Source: Yoonia sp. (lineage in GTDB: Bacteria; Pseudomonadota; Alphaproteobacteria; Rhodobacterales; Rhodobacteraceae). Taken from it: DNA of 41,874 nt. The stretch is taken from contig NZ_JAFMHJ010000029.1 in the NCBI RefSeq assembly GCF_017854565.1, forward strand, positions 1-41,874, given 5' to 3'. The translations under genes were made by a program, and so were the position numbers. The notes under the pieces are model-generated. The model was not told the origin of the DNA. It ran no database searches and saw only the letters and a list, made by a program, of their open reading frames with translations. Within the stretch, counting starts at the first letter, position 1, and each line of letters opens with the position of its first letter. This document shows positions 22,842 through 31,878 of this stretch, one piece after another.

Positions 22842-23888
22842 TCAGCCTGCGCGTTTGATCATCCCGAACAAATCACGCGGGTCATCGGGGTCGGCGACCA
22901 GATCAAGGTCGACGTAATAGGGGGTATCCGTGATCTGGGCGTGGACGTAGCGCAATGCGCTAAAGTCTTCGATTGCGAAGCCGACACCATCGAAAAGAGT
23001 GACCTCGCTGGCAGATTGCCGCCCCTTGGCCGCCCCGGTGATCACCTGCCAAAGCTCGGTTACGGGGTGGTCGGGGGCCATTTGCTGAATTTCGCCCTCG
23101 ATCCGGGTTTGCGGCGGATATTCGACGAAAACCGATGACCGTGCCACGATGTCGCGGTGCAGTTCCGTTTTGCCCGGACAGTCGCCGCCGATGGCGTTGA
23201 TATGCACGCCTGCGCCGACCATGTTATCGGTCAGGATCGTTTGCATATCCTTGTCGGCGGTGGCCACGGTGATGACCTGCGCACCCTCGATCGCGTCCTC
23301 CGGGGTGGTGCAGGTGATGATGTCCAGGCCAAGCCCGGTCAGGTTGCGGACGCATTTCGCGGTCGCGGCCGGGTCGATATCATATAGCCGGACGGTGTCG
23401 ATGCCGCAGACCGCCTTGAGGGCGAGGCACTGAAATTCCGATTGTGCGCCGTTGCCGATCATGGCCATGGTCGTGGCGCCGGGGGCGGCCAGATGTTTGG
23501 TGGCCATTGCCGACGTTGCCGCGGTGCGCAGTGCGGTCAGGATCGTCATTTCCGAAAACAGGACGGGGTAGCCGGAATAGACGTCTGACAGGACCCCGAA
23601 GGCGGTCACGGTTTGCAGGCCTTCGCCCATGTTTTTAGGGTGGCCGTTGACGTATTTGAAGGCGTAGTAGGTGCCATCGGAGGTGGGCATCAGTTCGATC
23701 ACGCCGACATCGGAATGCGAGCCGAAGCGCGGGGTCTTGTCGAACAATTCCCACCGGACAAAGTCGGCCTCTATTTCACGGGCGAGGTCGGCGATGAAGG
23801 TTTCGATCCCGATATGGTGGACCAGCCGCATCATGTTGTCGACGCTGACGAAGGGCACCATGGCCAGTTTGGACGCTTTGAGAGTCAT
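22842..23888 (-). CDS. ocd: ornithine cyclodeaminase
   Basis: Converts ornithine to proline and ammonia with NAD. The 348-residue protein has the mu-crystallin/OCD fold: AAATS...ATKHLA type segment (RTAATSAMATKHLA), dinucleotide loop MIGNGAQSEFQ and GGDCPGKTEL with the conserved Asp. The ATG at 23888 has AGGA upstream; an ATG at 23936 lacks a site. It lies 102 bases downstream of the arginase gene on the same strand, so the two together turn arginine to proline. Confidence 0.92.
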   Translation of the reverse strand: MTLKASKLAMVPFVSVDNMMRLVHHIGIETFIADLAREIEADFVRWELFDKTPRFGSHSDVGVIELMPTSDGTYYAFKYVNGHPKNMGEGLQTVTAFGVLSDVYSGYPVLFSEMTILTALRTAATSAMATKHLAAPGATTMAMIGNGAQSEFQCLALKAVCGIDTVRLYDIDPAATAKCVRNLTGLGLDIITCTTPEDAIEGAQVITVATADKDMQTILTDNMVGAGVHINAIGGDCPGKTELHRDIVARSSVFVEYPPQTRIEGEIQQMAPDHPVTELWQVITGAAKGRQSASEVTLFDGVGFAIEDFSALRYVHAQITDTPYYVDLDLVADPDDPRDLFGMIKRAG

Positions 23889-23990
23889 TTTGTGTAGTCC
23901 TGTTGTTATGCGTGTCAGCGCGACGTTGGGCACCATGCCGCAGGCGGACCCGCCCGGCGTATGCGATGGTGTCGCGCGGGGCGTTCTGGG

Positions 23991-24923
23991 TTATGACGTG
24001 AAGCTGCGGGTTGGTCGGTCGAACACGCGGCGTCCCAGCAGCGACGCGGTGAGGTCAACCATCAGGCTTGCCGTTTTGCCCCGGTCATCCAGAAACGGAT
24101 TAAGCTCGACCAGATCAAGTGAACTGACCAAACCGCTGTCGGAGAGCATTTCCATGACAAGGTGGCCTTCGCGCACGGTCGCGCCGCCGGGGACCGTGGT
24201 GCCGACGGCGGGCGCAACGGACGGATCAAGGAAATCCACGTCGAGCGACACATGCAGCATCCCGTTCACCGCTGCGACCCGGTCAAGAAAGGCGCCAAGC
24301 GGTGCACTGATACCTTGTTCGTCGATGGTGCGCATATCCACGAGCGTCACGTCGCCATCATCGAGCATGGCGTGTTCGGCGGCATCGACGGACCGCAGGC
24401 CGATCATGCAGATATTGGCGGGATCGACGCGGACGGGCAGGGGCGGATAGGCATCAAAGCCGCTGCGCCCGGTGACATAGCCGACGGGTGTGCCGTGCAG
24501 GTTGCCGCTGTCGGTTGTGTCGGGGGTGTGGATATCGCTGTGCGCATCCAGCCAGAGGGCAAAGAACGGGCGGTCTTGCGCCTGAGCGTGGGCTGCCATA
24601 CCCGCCACGGTGCCTGCAGCCAGCGCATGATCGCCACCCATGAAAATCGGCATGCCTTTGGCGGCGGCGTCGATCGCGGCCTCCATCAGGGTGTGGGTCC
24701 AGCCGACGTTTTCGGCCAGCTGATACACCAGCGGGTTTTTCGGTGCGGCGACGGTGACATCCTTGGGGGTCAGGTTGCCGATGTCGGTAACGGTATGGCC
24801 GAGGGCGGTGATCGCCTCGGCAATGCCAGCGGTGCGGTAGGCGTCAGGGCCCATCAGGCAACCGCGGCGGCGTTTGCCACAGTCCACGGGTGCGCCGATC
24901 AATATACAGTGTTTTTGTGTCAT
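23991..24923 (-). CDS. rocF: arginase
   Basis: Hydrolyses arginine to ornithine and urea with two manganese ions. Metal motifs are visible in order: GGDHALAAG, DAHSDIHTP and SLDVDFLDP. Length 310 is normal. The ATG at 24923 gives MTQKHCILIGAPVDCG. It lies upstream of ocd and is divergent from an Lrp-type regulator, a usual arrangement for arginine-catabolic control. Confidence 0.93.
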   Translation of the reverse strand: MTQKHCILIGAPVDCGKRRRGCLMGPDAYRTAGIAEAITALGHTVTDIGNLTPKDVTVAAPKNPLVYQLAENVGWTHTLMEAAIDAAAKGMPIFMGGDHALAAGTVAGMAAHAQAQDRPFFALWLDAHSDIHTPDTTDSGNLHGTPVGYVTGRSGFDAYPPLPVRVDPANICMIGLRSVDAAEHAMLDDGDVTLVDMRTIDEQGISAPLGAFLDRVAAVNGMLHVSLDVDFLDPSVAPAVGTTVPGGATVREGHLVMEMLSDSGLVSSLDLVELNPFLDDRGKTASLMVDLTASLLGRRVFDRPTRSFTS

Positions 24924-25009
24924 GGGCGCAGTCTTGCCCAAAATAGAGGGTGGGATAAGCCGTCAAATTGTGCAAAATGGTGTAGGATTATGCAGATTGG
25001 GTGGTCGTA

Positions 25010-25429
25010 ATGGACGAAATGGACGGTCGGCTGATCGGGGCATTGCGCCGCAACGGGCGGGCATCGCTGTCTGATCTGGCGGCAGATTTGGGGGTGACCC
25101 GCAGCACCGTGCGGGCTCGGCTGGACCGGCTGGTGGCGGGCGGCGAAATCGCGGGGTTCACGGTGTTGACCCGGTCGGATGTGCGCCCCGACGCGGTGCG
25201 CGGGTTCATGATGCTGGAGATCGCAGGTCGCGGGGCCGAAAAGATCGTCAAGCGGCTTACGTCGATGCCGGAAGTCCTGGCGGTGCATTCAACCAACGGC
25301 ACATGGGATATGATTGCCGAGATCGGCACAGATACGCTTGAGGCGTTTGATCAGGTGCTGTTTGCCATTCGCAGGCTCGAAGGGGTTACCCGGTCCGAGA
25401 CGAGCCTTTTGTTATCCACCCGCCGCTAA
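25010..25429 (+). CDS. Lrp/AsnC-family regulator
   Basis: 139 residues: an N-terminal HTH (LSDLAADLGVTRSTVRARLDRL) and a C-terminal amino-acid sensing domain (GTWDMIAEIGTDTLEAFDQVL). A GTG at 25001 is an alternative start. It is divergent from arginase with an 86-base gap that contains repeated A/T-rich TGCA words, so it probably responds to arginine or ornithine and controls the arginase-ocd pair. Its 3' end overlaps the convergent dsbB gene by 44 bases. Confidence 0.88.
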   Translation: MDEMDGRLIGALRRNGRASLSDLAADLGVTRSTVRARLDRLVAGGEIAGFTVLTRSDVRPDAVRGFMMLEIAGRGAEKIVKRLTSMPEVLAVHSTNGTWDMIAEIGTDTLEAFDQVLFAIRRLEGVTRSETSLLLSTRR

Positions 25430-25877
25430 GCGATACCGCCAGAAGCCAAACCCCCACGAGCCCGAGTGAGAACAGCGCGTTCCAGCTGGCCATGGACAGG
25501 GTCAGGAATTCCCAGGACACTTGGTCGCACATGATGATGCGGGGGCCTTCGATGGCGAGCAGGTCACTGCCTGACAGGCCATCAAGACCGCCGTTGCCGG
25601 TGCAGCTGGTGGGGCCTTCCCACCAATCGCGTTCCACGCCGGTATGGAAAAGGCCGATGCCCGATGTCGTTGCCGCGGCAAGTGCGCCGACAAGTGGCAG
25701 AAGCCGCCCGGGGATCGCAAGTGCCAGCAAGCCAATGACGATGGCCGCCGCATGGGGCCAACGCTGCCAAAGGCACATCGCGCAGGGCGGATAGCCCAGA
25801 AGCTGGAACAGGAACGCACCACCCAGCAGGGCCGCAGAGCCGCCGGCGGCAAGCATAATCATCAGGTTACGTGTCAT
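25386..25877 (-). CDS. dsbB: disulfide bond formation protein DsbB
   Basis: Inner-membrane quinone reductase that reoxidises DsbA. 163 residues, four hydrophobic helices, the first redox pair PPCAMCLWQRW and the second Cys pair in SCTGNGG and IIMCDQ. The ATG at 25877 overlaps the stop of the DedA-like gene by 4 bases. A much longer frame upstream is not coding. It could serve the disulfides of secretion proteins, but that is only context. Confidence 0.9.
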   Translation of the reverse strand: MTRNLMIMLAAGGSAALLGGAFLFQLLGYPPCAMCLWQRWPHAAAIVIGLLALAIPGRLLPLVGALAAATTSGIGLFHTGVERDWWEGPTSCTGNGGLDGLSGSDLLAIEGPRIIMCDQVSWEFLTLSMASWNALFSLGLVGVWLLAVSLSGGWITKGSSRTG

Positions 25878-26452
25878 AACAGCCCCACAAGCGCGAAGCC
25901 GCCAATCAGCAGTGCGCAAAAAACAATAAAGACGAAGCCGAGGCGACGCTCGATGAAGGTACGGATCGGCGGGCCGAATTTCCATAGCAAGATGGCCACG
26001 AGATAGAACCGCAGCGCCCGTGCGATAATGGCAGAGCCGACGAAAACCGGAAATGACAGTTGCGTGACCCCCGACGCAATGGTGATCACCTTGAACGGAA
26101 ACGGCGTGACGCCTGCCGCAAGGACCGCCCATGCGCCGTAGTTATTGAACGTCGCCTGAAATTCGTCGAACGCGCCGTGCTTGCCGTAGAAGTCCAACAG
26201 CGGCTTGCCGACAGTTTCAAACAGCCCGTAGCCGATGTAATAGCCCAAGATGCCGCCAAGCACCGATGCGACGGTCGCGACACCGGCGATGACAAAGGCG
26301 CGCGACGGGCGGGCAATGATCATCGGGATCATCAGCACGTCGGGTGGGATCGGGAAGAACGACGATTCCATAAATGCCACAACCGCGAGCGCCCAAAGCG
26401 CGTAGGGCGATTTGGCCAGTGAAAGTGTCCATTCATAAAGACGGCGGAGCAT
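25874..26452 (-). CDS. DedA/YqaA-family membrane protein
   Basis: 192 residues with several hydrophobic helices and the SNARE-associated (DedA) pattern MESSFFPIPPDVLMIPM and VTPFPFKVITIASG with the conserved prolines and Gly. The family contains lipid scramblase-like proteins; YqaA is the short branch. It is upstream of dsbB and coupled to it by ATGA. Confidence 0.85.
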   Translation of the reverse strand: MLRRLYEWTLSLAKSPYALWALAVVAFMESSFFPIPPDVLMIPMIIARPSRAFVIAGVATVASVLGGILGYYIGYGLFETVGKPLLDFYGKHGAFDEFQATFNNYGAWAVLAAGVTPFPFKVITIASGVTQLSFPVFVGSAIIARALRFYLVAILLWKFGPPIRTFIERRLGFVFIVFCALLIGGFALVGLL

Positions 26453-26567
26453 GCGGGTTGTCCCTTTGGATCGTTGCGCGCCTTAGGCCATGTGTCCGGG
26501 GACGGGTCAAGCTTGTCTGCGGCAGGTTTGCGCATAATATGGGTGTCAACCGATGAGGGGTGACGCG

Positions 26568-27248
26568 ATGAAGTGGCAAGGACGGCGCGGCAGCCGAAAT
26601 ATCGAGGATCGCAGACGGCAGATCAACGCGCCGCCGGTTTTGTATTCGTGACGCTGGCAGATACCGAAGGGGTCTGGGCGGAAATATTTGGCCGCAAGTT
26701 GGACCAACCCTATCGTCCACCCACGCTGGTATTGTTCAAAGGTCAAACGCAATCCGTTTGCGGCGGCGCGTTTGCGGCGACGGGGCCGTTTTATTGTCCC
26801 GCCGAGCGTAAGGCATTTCTGGACACAGCGTTTTTCACCACGCTGGAGCAGCGTCTGGGGGCAGGGGGCGACTTTGCCGCCGCTTATGTGCTGGCGCATG
26901 AGATCGCGCACCATGTCCAGAACGAGCTGGGGATATTGGGGCAGGTCAACGCGATACGACCGCAGATGTCGCAGGCCGATTCGAACGCAATTTCGGTCCG
27001 GGTCGAGCTGCAGGCGGATTGCTTTTCCGAAATTTGGGCGCGCGGGGCGCAAGACCAATTCGATAGTCTGGAGCGCGGTGACGTGGCGCCGGATCGGCGA
27101 TGACACCCTGCAACACAACGCCGGAAAGCCTGTGCGGCCACACACCTTTACCCATTGCAGCAGCGCACAGCGTCAACGTTGGTTCGGGCGCGGCTATGAC
27201 AGCGGCGATCTGGCGCAATGTGACACGTTTGCCGCAGCGCAGCTTTGA
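26568..27248 (+). pseudogene. broken neutral zinc metallopeptidase (YpfJ family)
   Basis: The gene begins with the typical N-terminus MKWQGRRGSRNIEDRR at 26568 but hits a TGA at 26649-26651. The catalytic part is in another frame (HEIAHH zinc site, LQADCFSEIW), and the C-terminus returns to the first frame after a second shift near 27085-27095 (IGDDTLQHNAGKPVRPHTFTH...), ending at TGA 27246. The glycine-rich and membrane-anchor stretch normally between start and catalytic domain is missing. At least two lesions make it unlikely to be functional. The family is normally about 280 residues. Confidence 0.88.
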
Positions 27249-27284
27249 GCGGAAAAAGCGTTTCATGTGATTGACGCCGCCAGC

Positions 27285-27305
27285 GCGCCTGTTTAGGACA
27301 GGCGC
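27285..27305. repeat. inverted repeat before tRNA-Leu
   Basis: GCGCCTGT (27285-27292) and ACAGGCGC (27298-27305) pair around a 5-base loop, 4 bases before the tRNA. No T-run follows; it could mark the end of the decayed gene or a processing site. Confidence 0.45.
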
Positions 27306-27309
27306 ACTG

Positions 27310-27395
27310 GCCGATGTGGCGGAATGGTAGACGCAGGGGATTCAAAATCCCCCGGTGGTAACATCGTGAGAGTTCGAGTCTCTCCATCGGCACCA
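27310..27395 (+). tRNA. tRNA-Leu (anticodon CAA)
   Basis: Acceptor arms GCCGATG and CATCGGC pair, the anticodon stem GGGGA/TCCCC encloses TTCAAAA with anticodon CAA at 27343-27345, and the T-arm reads GAGTTCGAGTCTC. A long variable arm and an encoded CCA (27393-27395) are present. It reads codon UUG. It stands at the boundary between the conserved block and the T3SS block. Confidence 0.95.
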
Positions 27396-27406
27396 GTAAT
27401 TCAAAA

Positions 27407-27586
27407 ATGAAGCCAGTTTTCATGCCCGTAAAGCTGTGCGATATTGCGCTGGCGGGTTGAGACGGCGATGATATTGCTGCGTAGGCGTTGCGCATCGAGG
27501 AGACGTATTTGAATGGACACACCACAAGGCTGCCTGCGGATTTCTTCATGGAAGACAATCCATTGTTCGTTGCATTATGGGGCTGA
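27407..27586 (+). pseudogene. short decayed gene remnant
   Basis: One frame from ATG 27407 to TGA 27584 reads protein-like (MKPVFMPVKLCDIALAG, later LPADFFMEDNPLFVALWG) but carries an in-frame TGA at 27458-27460 and TAG at 27482-27484. I do not recognise the parent family. It could also be non-coding filler next to the tRNA. Confidence 0.3.
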
Positions 27587-27640
27587 TCCACAGTGGCTGG
27601 GTTCCCCATGCGTGATAGGTAACGGCGGCTTTCTTTTTTG

Positions 27641-29413
27641 ATGCAAGCATTGATGGCGACCCCTAATATTGACGAAAAACCAGTGCTGCGCAAAGCAACC
27701 TTGGTGCTTGCACTGGCGTTGGTCATGCCGCTTGTGTTCTTGTTTACGTATTCCAACTGGAAGCAACTGAGCCTGAACGATGCCGTTCAACGGCTGACGC
27801 TTTATGAACGCTCGGTTCAGAATGAGGTCGAAAAGGCGCGGTCGCTTTCGTTCCATATCGGAAAGCAAGCCAACATCGTGAATATTTTGCAGTCGGGGCG
27901 ATCCGCCGTCGCGCTGCGCGAGGATATCAGACGGCTTTCGGCGCCGGTGGATGGCGGCGACATCTACCTGTTTGACAAGATGGGGCAGTTCTTAGGCAAG
28001 TCTTCACGAAGTGACGAACCGCAACCCGCCCAGATCGAGGAGACGGCCCGCAATTATTTCTCTGCGTTTGCGGCCGGTGCGACGTATAGTTTTCTTGAAT
28101 TTGATGCAGAGACGGGCGATCCCTGCTATTTCAGCCTGACCGCAGTAACGGATCTGAACGGTTCAGTCCTGGGTGTTGTCGCGATCGCCTTGCCGCTTGG
28201 GACGCTTGAAAAAAGCTGGGCTCATCCAAGCCAGAAGATTTTCGTAACGGATGAAAACGGGGTCGTCGTGTTGTCGTCAGACCCTGATTGGCGGGGCCAA
28301 AACATTTCGGGCATTCAAGATGCGTCCGTGGTGGCGCCATCGGATGGCAACCTGTGGCATGGTGAACCGACCGAAGCCTTGCCGATCGTCAATGCGCGTT
28401 CCGAGGAGGTCAAATTCTTTGGCCAACGGCATTTCTACGTGCATGATCGGATTGATGGGCAGCGTTGGGACATACACTACCTTGTGCCGGATGATATCGT
28501 GCACGGCACGGCGATTGCCTATACCTTGCTTGCCATGGCTTTCGTGTTGATGATTTGGGTCGTCCTGAACCAGAACAATGCGCGGTTGGTGACCGAACAG
28601 TTAAAGCGCAAACAGCGCGATCTTTTGTTGTTTCAATCGCTGAACACCAAGCTGGAGAGCGAGATCAACGAACGCAATGCAGCGGAAAAAGAGTTGAAGG
28701 ATGCCCAGCATCAGTTGGAACGTGCCAACAAGCTTGCTGCGTTGGGGCAGCTTGCGTCATCGGTGACGCATGAACTGGGCCAGCCGATCACGGCCATCCG
28801 CAGCTATTTGACCGCCGTTGAGATCAGCGGCGGGACTTTGGAAAATTCCAACACCCTGCCGAAACTGCAAAGCCTTGCAGAGCGGATGCAAAAGATCCTC
28901 GAGGAACTGAAATTCTTTGCGCGACCTGCGCCGATCAAGCTTGAAAACATTGAAGTTGGCCGGTCGCTGACCGCCAGTCTGGACCTGCTGCGGCCCAATA
29001 TCGTGAACGCGGATGTCACTGTCCGGGTGACGCAGGACAAGTCGCCCAAATGCGTCTGTGGCGACCGAACGCGGCTGGAACAGGTGTTTACCAACATCAT
29101 CCGGAACGCGATTGATGTCATGGCCGAGACGGACCACCGAGAGCTTGAAATTCAGGTCGAGGCGCAGTCGAACCGCATATTGATCCGTTTCATGGATCAG
29201 GGGCCGGGGTTTGGCGACATATCGCTCGATACACTGACAGAGCCGTTTTACACGACACGCGCGTCGGGCAATGGCATGGGCCTTGGTCTGGCTATCACTG
29301 CGGAGATCGTCAAAGAACACCGCGGGTATCTGATGGCGTTGAACCGAGAAGGTCGGGGCGCAGTCATGGCGGTTTCACTGCCACTATATGTATCGGAGGG
29401 TTACCATGGTTGA
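27641..29413 (+). CDS. DctB-like sensor histidine kinase
   Basis: Membrane sensor kinase of 590 residues. Two hydrophobic segments (about residues 20-40 and 295-317) enclose a large periplasmic Cache-like sensor, then a coiled coil and the kinase core: H-box VTHELGQPITAIRSY with the phospho-His, N-box NIIRNAIDVM, G1 DQGPGFGD and G2 GNGMGLGLAI. This matches DctB, which senses C4-dicarboxylates in relatives; no dctPQM transporter is in view, so the signal here is open. The ATG at 27641 follows a T-rich stretch. The stop overlaps the next gene by 8 bases. Confidence 0.85.
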   Translation: MQALMATPNIDEKPVLRKATLVLALALVMPLVFLFTYSNWKQLSLNDAVQRLTLYERSVQNEVEKARSLSFHIGKQANIVNILQSGRSAVALREDIRRLSAPVDGGDIYLFDKMGQFLGKSSRSDEPQPAQIEETARNYFSAFAAGATYSFLEFDAETGDPCYFSLTAVTDLNGSVLGVVAIALPLGTLEKSWAHPSQKIFVTDENGVVVLSSDPDWRGQNISGIQDASVVAPSDGNLWHGEPTEALPIVNARSEEVKFFGQRHFYVHDRIDGQRWDIHYLVPDDIVHGTAIAYTLLAMAFVLMIWVVLNQNNARLVTEQLKRKQRDLLLFQSLNTKLESEINERNAAEKELKDAQHQLERANKLAALGQLASSVTHELGQPITAIRSYLTAVEISGGTLENSNTLPKLQSLAERMQKILEELKFFARPAPIKLENIEVGRSLTASLDLLRPNIVNADVTVRVTQDKSPKCVCGDRTRLEQVFTNIIRNAIDVMAETDHRELEIQVEAQSNRILIRFMDQGPGFGDISLDTLTEPFYTTRASGNGMGLGLAITAEIVKEHRGYLMALNREGRGAVMAVSLPLYVSEGYHG

Positions 29414-30761
29414 CCAAAGCGACGTACCGTTCCGAATTCTTGTGATTGATGATGACGCTGAAATGCGCGAGTCCCTTGAGACGCTGCTGCAATCCGCCCA
29501 TTGGACGACCCACACATTGCCGCGTGCCGCACGTGCCCTGGAGGTCATCGGGCAGTTTCAGCCAGATGTTATTCTGACGGACGTCCGCATGCCCGGAATT
29601 GACGGCATTGAACTGCTGCAAAGTCTGCTGAAGCAAAATGCGCCGCCTGTCGTGCTGATGACGGCCCATGGCGATATTCCGATGGCGGTGGGCGCAATAC
29701 AGACCGGCGCGTTTGGCTTCTTTGAAAAGCCATTCGAACCGCGGCGACTGCTGGAGGTGTTGAAAAACGCCGCCACACAGCATCGCCTGACCAGCGTGAA
29801 CGACGACCTGCGAGAGCGGCTGTCGCGCATGTCAAAGCTGGACCGCGTGTTTTTGGGCGACAGTCGCGAAGCGATGGAACTTCGTGACCGCATCATCGAC
29901 TTTAGCGCGATTGGCGTCCCGGTCCTGCTGATCGGTGAGACCGGCACTGGAAAAGAGATGATCGCGAACGCGCTTCATGAGCTTGGGAGCCGGAGCAGCG
30001 GAAAGTTTGTCGTCGTCAACTGTGCCTTGTTGTCACCGGAAAATTTCGACAAAGTGTTTTTTGGCGATGGCGACGACAGTCTGGGTCTGGTTGAAATGGC
30101 CACCGGTGGGACGCTTGTTCTGGATGAGGTTTCGGTGTGCACGCCGCGCGTCCAGGCCCAACTCTTACGTTTGCTGGAAAACAAGGATATGCACCTGTCC
30201 GGCGGGCTGGAGCGGGGGCTTTCGGATACGCGCGTGCTGAGCACGACGAATGTGGCGCTTGACCCTGCGATCAAAGATGGGACGTTTCGACGCGATCTGT
30301 ATTTCAGATTGAATGTTGTTTCGGTCACGCTGCCGTCGCTGCGCCAGCGCAAGTCAGATATCCCGATGATGTTTACAGTCTTCATGGATGAATATGCGGG
30401 CAACTACGACATCAAGGCGCCCACGCTGACGTCAGATGACCTTGCGGCGTTGCTTGCGCATGACTGGCGCGGGAATGTTCGTGAACTGCGGCACGTCGCG
30501 GAGCGGCGGATTCTGGCGGCCCGGCGCGGTGGTGGCAGTGTGGCGGATGCGATCGGATCTGACGAAGATGGGTTCGAAGTTTCCGACTCGTTGCGCTCTG
30601 CGGTTGCAGTGTTCGAGGGTGAATTGATTACAAAGGCGCTTTTGACCCATCACGGCAAGATGGATGCCGTAGCCGAGGCCCTGGGAATCGGCAGGCGCAC
30701 CTTGAACGAGAAGATCGTCAAACTTGGTCTCGATAAAGATGCGATCATTAATAGGCAGTAG
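29406..30761 (+). CDS. DctD-like response regulator lacking the GAFTGA loop
   Basis: NtrC-type regulator of 451 residues: receiver (ILVIDDDAEMRES, Asp in LTDVRMPG, Lys in FFEKPFEP), AAA+ domain (Walker A GETGTGKEM, Walker B TLVLDEV, FRRDLYFRLN), and a C-terminal Fis-type HTH (MDAVAEALGIGRRTLNEK). Between Walker A and Walker B the sequence runs VFFGDGDDSLGLVEMATGG and has no GAFTGA motif, which normally contacts sigma-54. It should not activate sigma-54 promoters in the usual way and may act with sigma-70. GGAGG precedes the ATG at 29406; the ATG at 29388 is less likely. Coupled to the kinase. Confidence 0.85.
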   Translation: MVDQSDVPFRILVIDDDAEMRESLETLLQSAHWTTHTLPRAARALEVIGQFQPDVILTDVRMPGIDGIELLQSLLKQNAPPVVLMTAHGDIPMAVGAIQTGAFGFFEKPFEPRRLLEVLKNAATQHRLTSVNDDLRERLSRMSKLDRVFLGDSREAMELRDRIIDFSAIGVPVLLIGETGTGKEMIANALHELGSRSSGKFVVVNCALLSPENFDKVFFGDGDDSLGLVEMATGGTLVLDEVSVCTPRVQAQLLRLLENKDMHLSGGLERGLSDTRVLSTTNVALDPAIKDGTFRRDLYFRLNVVSVTLPSLRQRKSDIPMMFTVFMDEYAGNYDIKAPTLTSDDLAALLAHDWRGNVRELRHVAERRILAARRGGGSVADAIGSDEDGFEVSDSLRSAVAVFEGELITKALLTHHGKMDAVAEALGIGRRTLNEKIVKLGLDKDAIINRQ

Positions 30762-31090
30762 CGCCTGCTGAATCACGCACGATTCGCGCGCAGCTTTTTC
30801 TAAAAAAAGACATAATCTTGCCCAGTGCAGGCCTTGTTGTCTGGCTATAAGTTTTATCGAAGACGTTTATTGTTAATTTAACCACTTGATATCACTTAAC
30901 TTTAACGCTTTTTCCCCTTCGCAATCCTGCTCTGCGGTTTATCGCAGGCACCTACCTGATCCAATCTGCGGATTTATACGTAGGCAGCTAGGCAATTACG
31001 GAGCTACCTTAGTATCAGACGAATGGACCCTAGGGTGACATTCAGAAATGTCCGAAAGGACACGTTCAAATACTGAGGCGGGAGAAGCAC
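30762..31090. other. AT-rich intergenic region before the NarL/LuxR regulator
   Basis: 329 bases, visibly more AT-rich than the left block, with runs such as TTAATTTAACCAC (30872-30884). It holds the TACGTAG site described separately. No open gene. Confidence 0.6.
30976..31035. promoter_or_regulatory. TACGTAG-type operator upstream of the response regulator
   Basis: ATACGTAG at 30976-30983, ACCTTAG at 31006-31012 and the palindrome CCCTAGGG at 31028-31035 lie 56-115 bases upstream of the regulator start. The same pair of words (TACGTAG with CCYTAG/CTAAG) recurs before two other genes of the cluster. Confidence 0.45.
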
Positions 31091-31723
31091 ATGGAAGATA
31101 CCAAAATTCGGGTCGTAATTGCAGATTGCCATGAGATTGTACGCGAAGGTATCGCGATGCGTATTTCCAGTGAATGTAATGCAGAGGTTGTGGGGCAGGC
31201 GGCGGATGGGTACAACACCATTAAGTTGTGTCGCGCATTGAACCCTGATGTGCTGCTTATGGACCTTGGGCTGGAGCGTCCGTCCGGTACCGACACATTT
31301 GCGAAACTGCGCAGCTTGATGCCCGAAATGAAAATTATCGTTCTTTCATCCGAGGCCACGACCAGCGAAGCCTTTGCCATTCTGGGCATGGGTGCGGTTG
31401 GTTTCATGCCCAAGCAGGCCAAGGGTGCGGATTTCGTGAACTGCCTGCGGACCGTGTCCAAGGGATATACCTGCGTCCCTTCCGAGTACATGCAGGGCTT
31501 TGTCGACTTGCGCCGTAATGTTTCGCGGACGGGAAATATCTTTGGCCTGTCACCGCGCGAAGTCGAGGTGCTTGAGGCCTGTAAGTCGGGCGCGAAAACG
31601 AAGGAAATTGCGTCGAAGCTGAATATCAGTGTGCGCACCGTCGAGACGCACCGCAACTCGATCTACAAAAAGACAGCGACGCGGTCTGTCGATGAGTTCG
31701 TCGCGGTATCGGGCCAAATCTAA
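31091..31723 (+). CDS. NarL/LuxR-type response regulator
   Basis: 210 residues: receiver domain with acidic residue in VVIADCHE, phospho-Asp in VLLMDLGL, Ser/Thr in IVLSSEA and Lys in FMPKQAKG, then LuxR HTH (FGLSPREVEVLEACKSGAKTKEIASKLNISVRTVETHRNSI). A probable activator of the T3SS cluster, since it lies at its left edge and TACGTAG sites precede it and downstream genes. No partner kinase of its own is visible beyond the DctB-like one. Start ATG at 31091 with GGGAGAAG before it. Confidence 0.88.
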   Translation: MEDTKIRVVIADCHEIVREGIAMRISSECNAEVVGQAADGYNTIKLCRALNPDVLLMDLGLERPSGTDTFAKLRSLMPEMKIIVLSSEATTSEAFAILGMGAVGFMPKQAKGADFVNCLRTVSKGYTCVPSEYMQGFVDLRRNVSRTGNIFGLSPREVEVLEACKSGAKTKEIASKLNISVRTVETHRNSIYKKTATRSVDEFVAVSGQI

Positions 31724-31732
31724 ACAAGATGA

Positions 31733-31763
31733 CTACGTAGTGTTTTACGTATGAACCCTTAGG
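31733..31763. promoter_or_regulatory. TACGTAG-type operator before the 31879 gene
   Basis: The perfect palindrome CTACGTAG at 31733-31740, a second TACGTA at 31746-31751 and CCCTTAGG at 31756-31763 lie 115-146 bases upstream of the next start. CTACGTAG also occurs exactly at 37561-37568. Confidence 0.5.
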
Positions 31764-31878
31764 AAATTCGGTGGCCTACGCAACTTTGATCTAGGCGGGT
31801 TTTGGGGTACATATTGTCGCGGGGGCAACGTCTGGGGAAGTCAAACTTCTCGGGACCGAGCTGAGAGAGTGACAGAAG

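Noticed and set aside
22565-22858. Plus-strand frame of 97 codons before gyrA
   Set aside because: No motif, Pro/Gly-rich translation, and it overlaps the ornithine cyclodeaminase end; judged chance.
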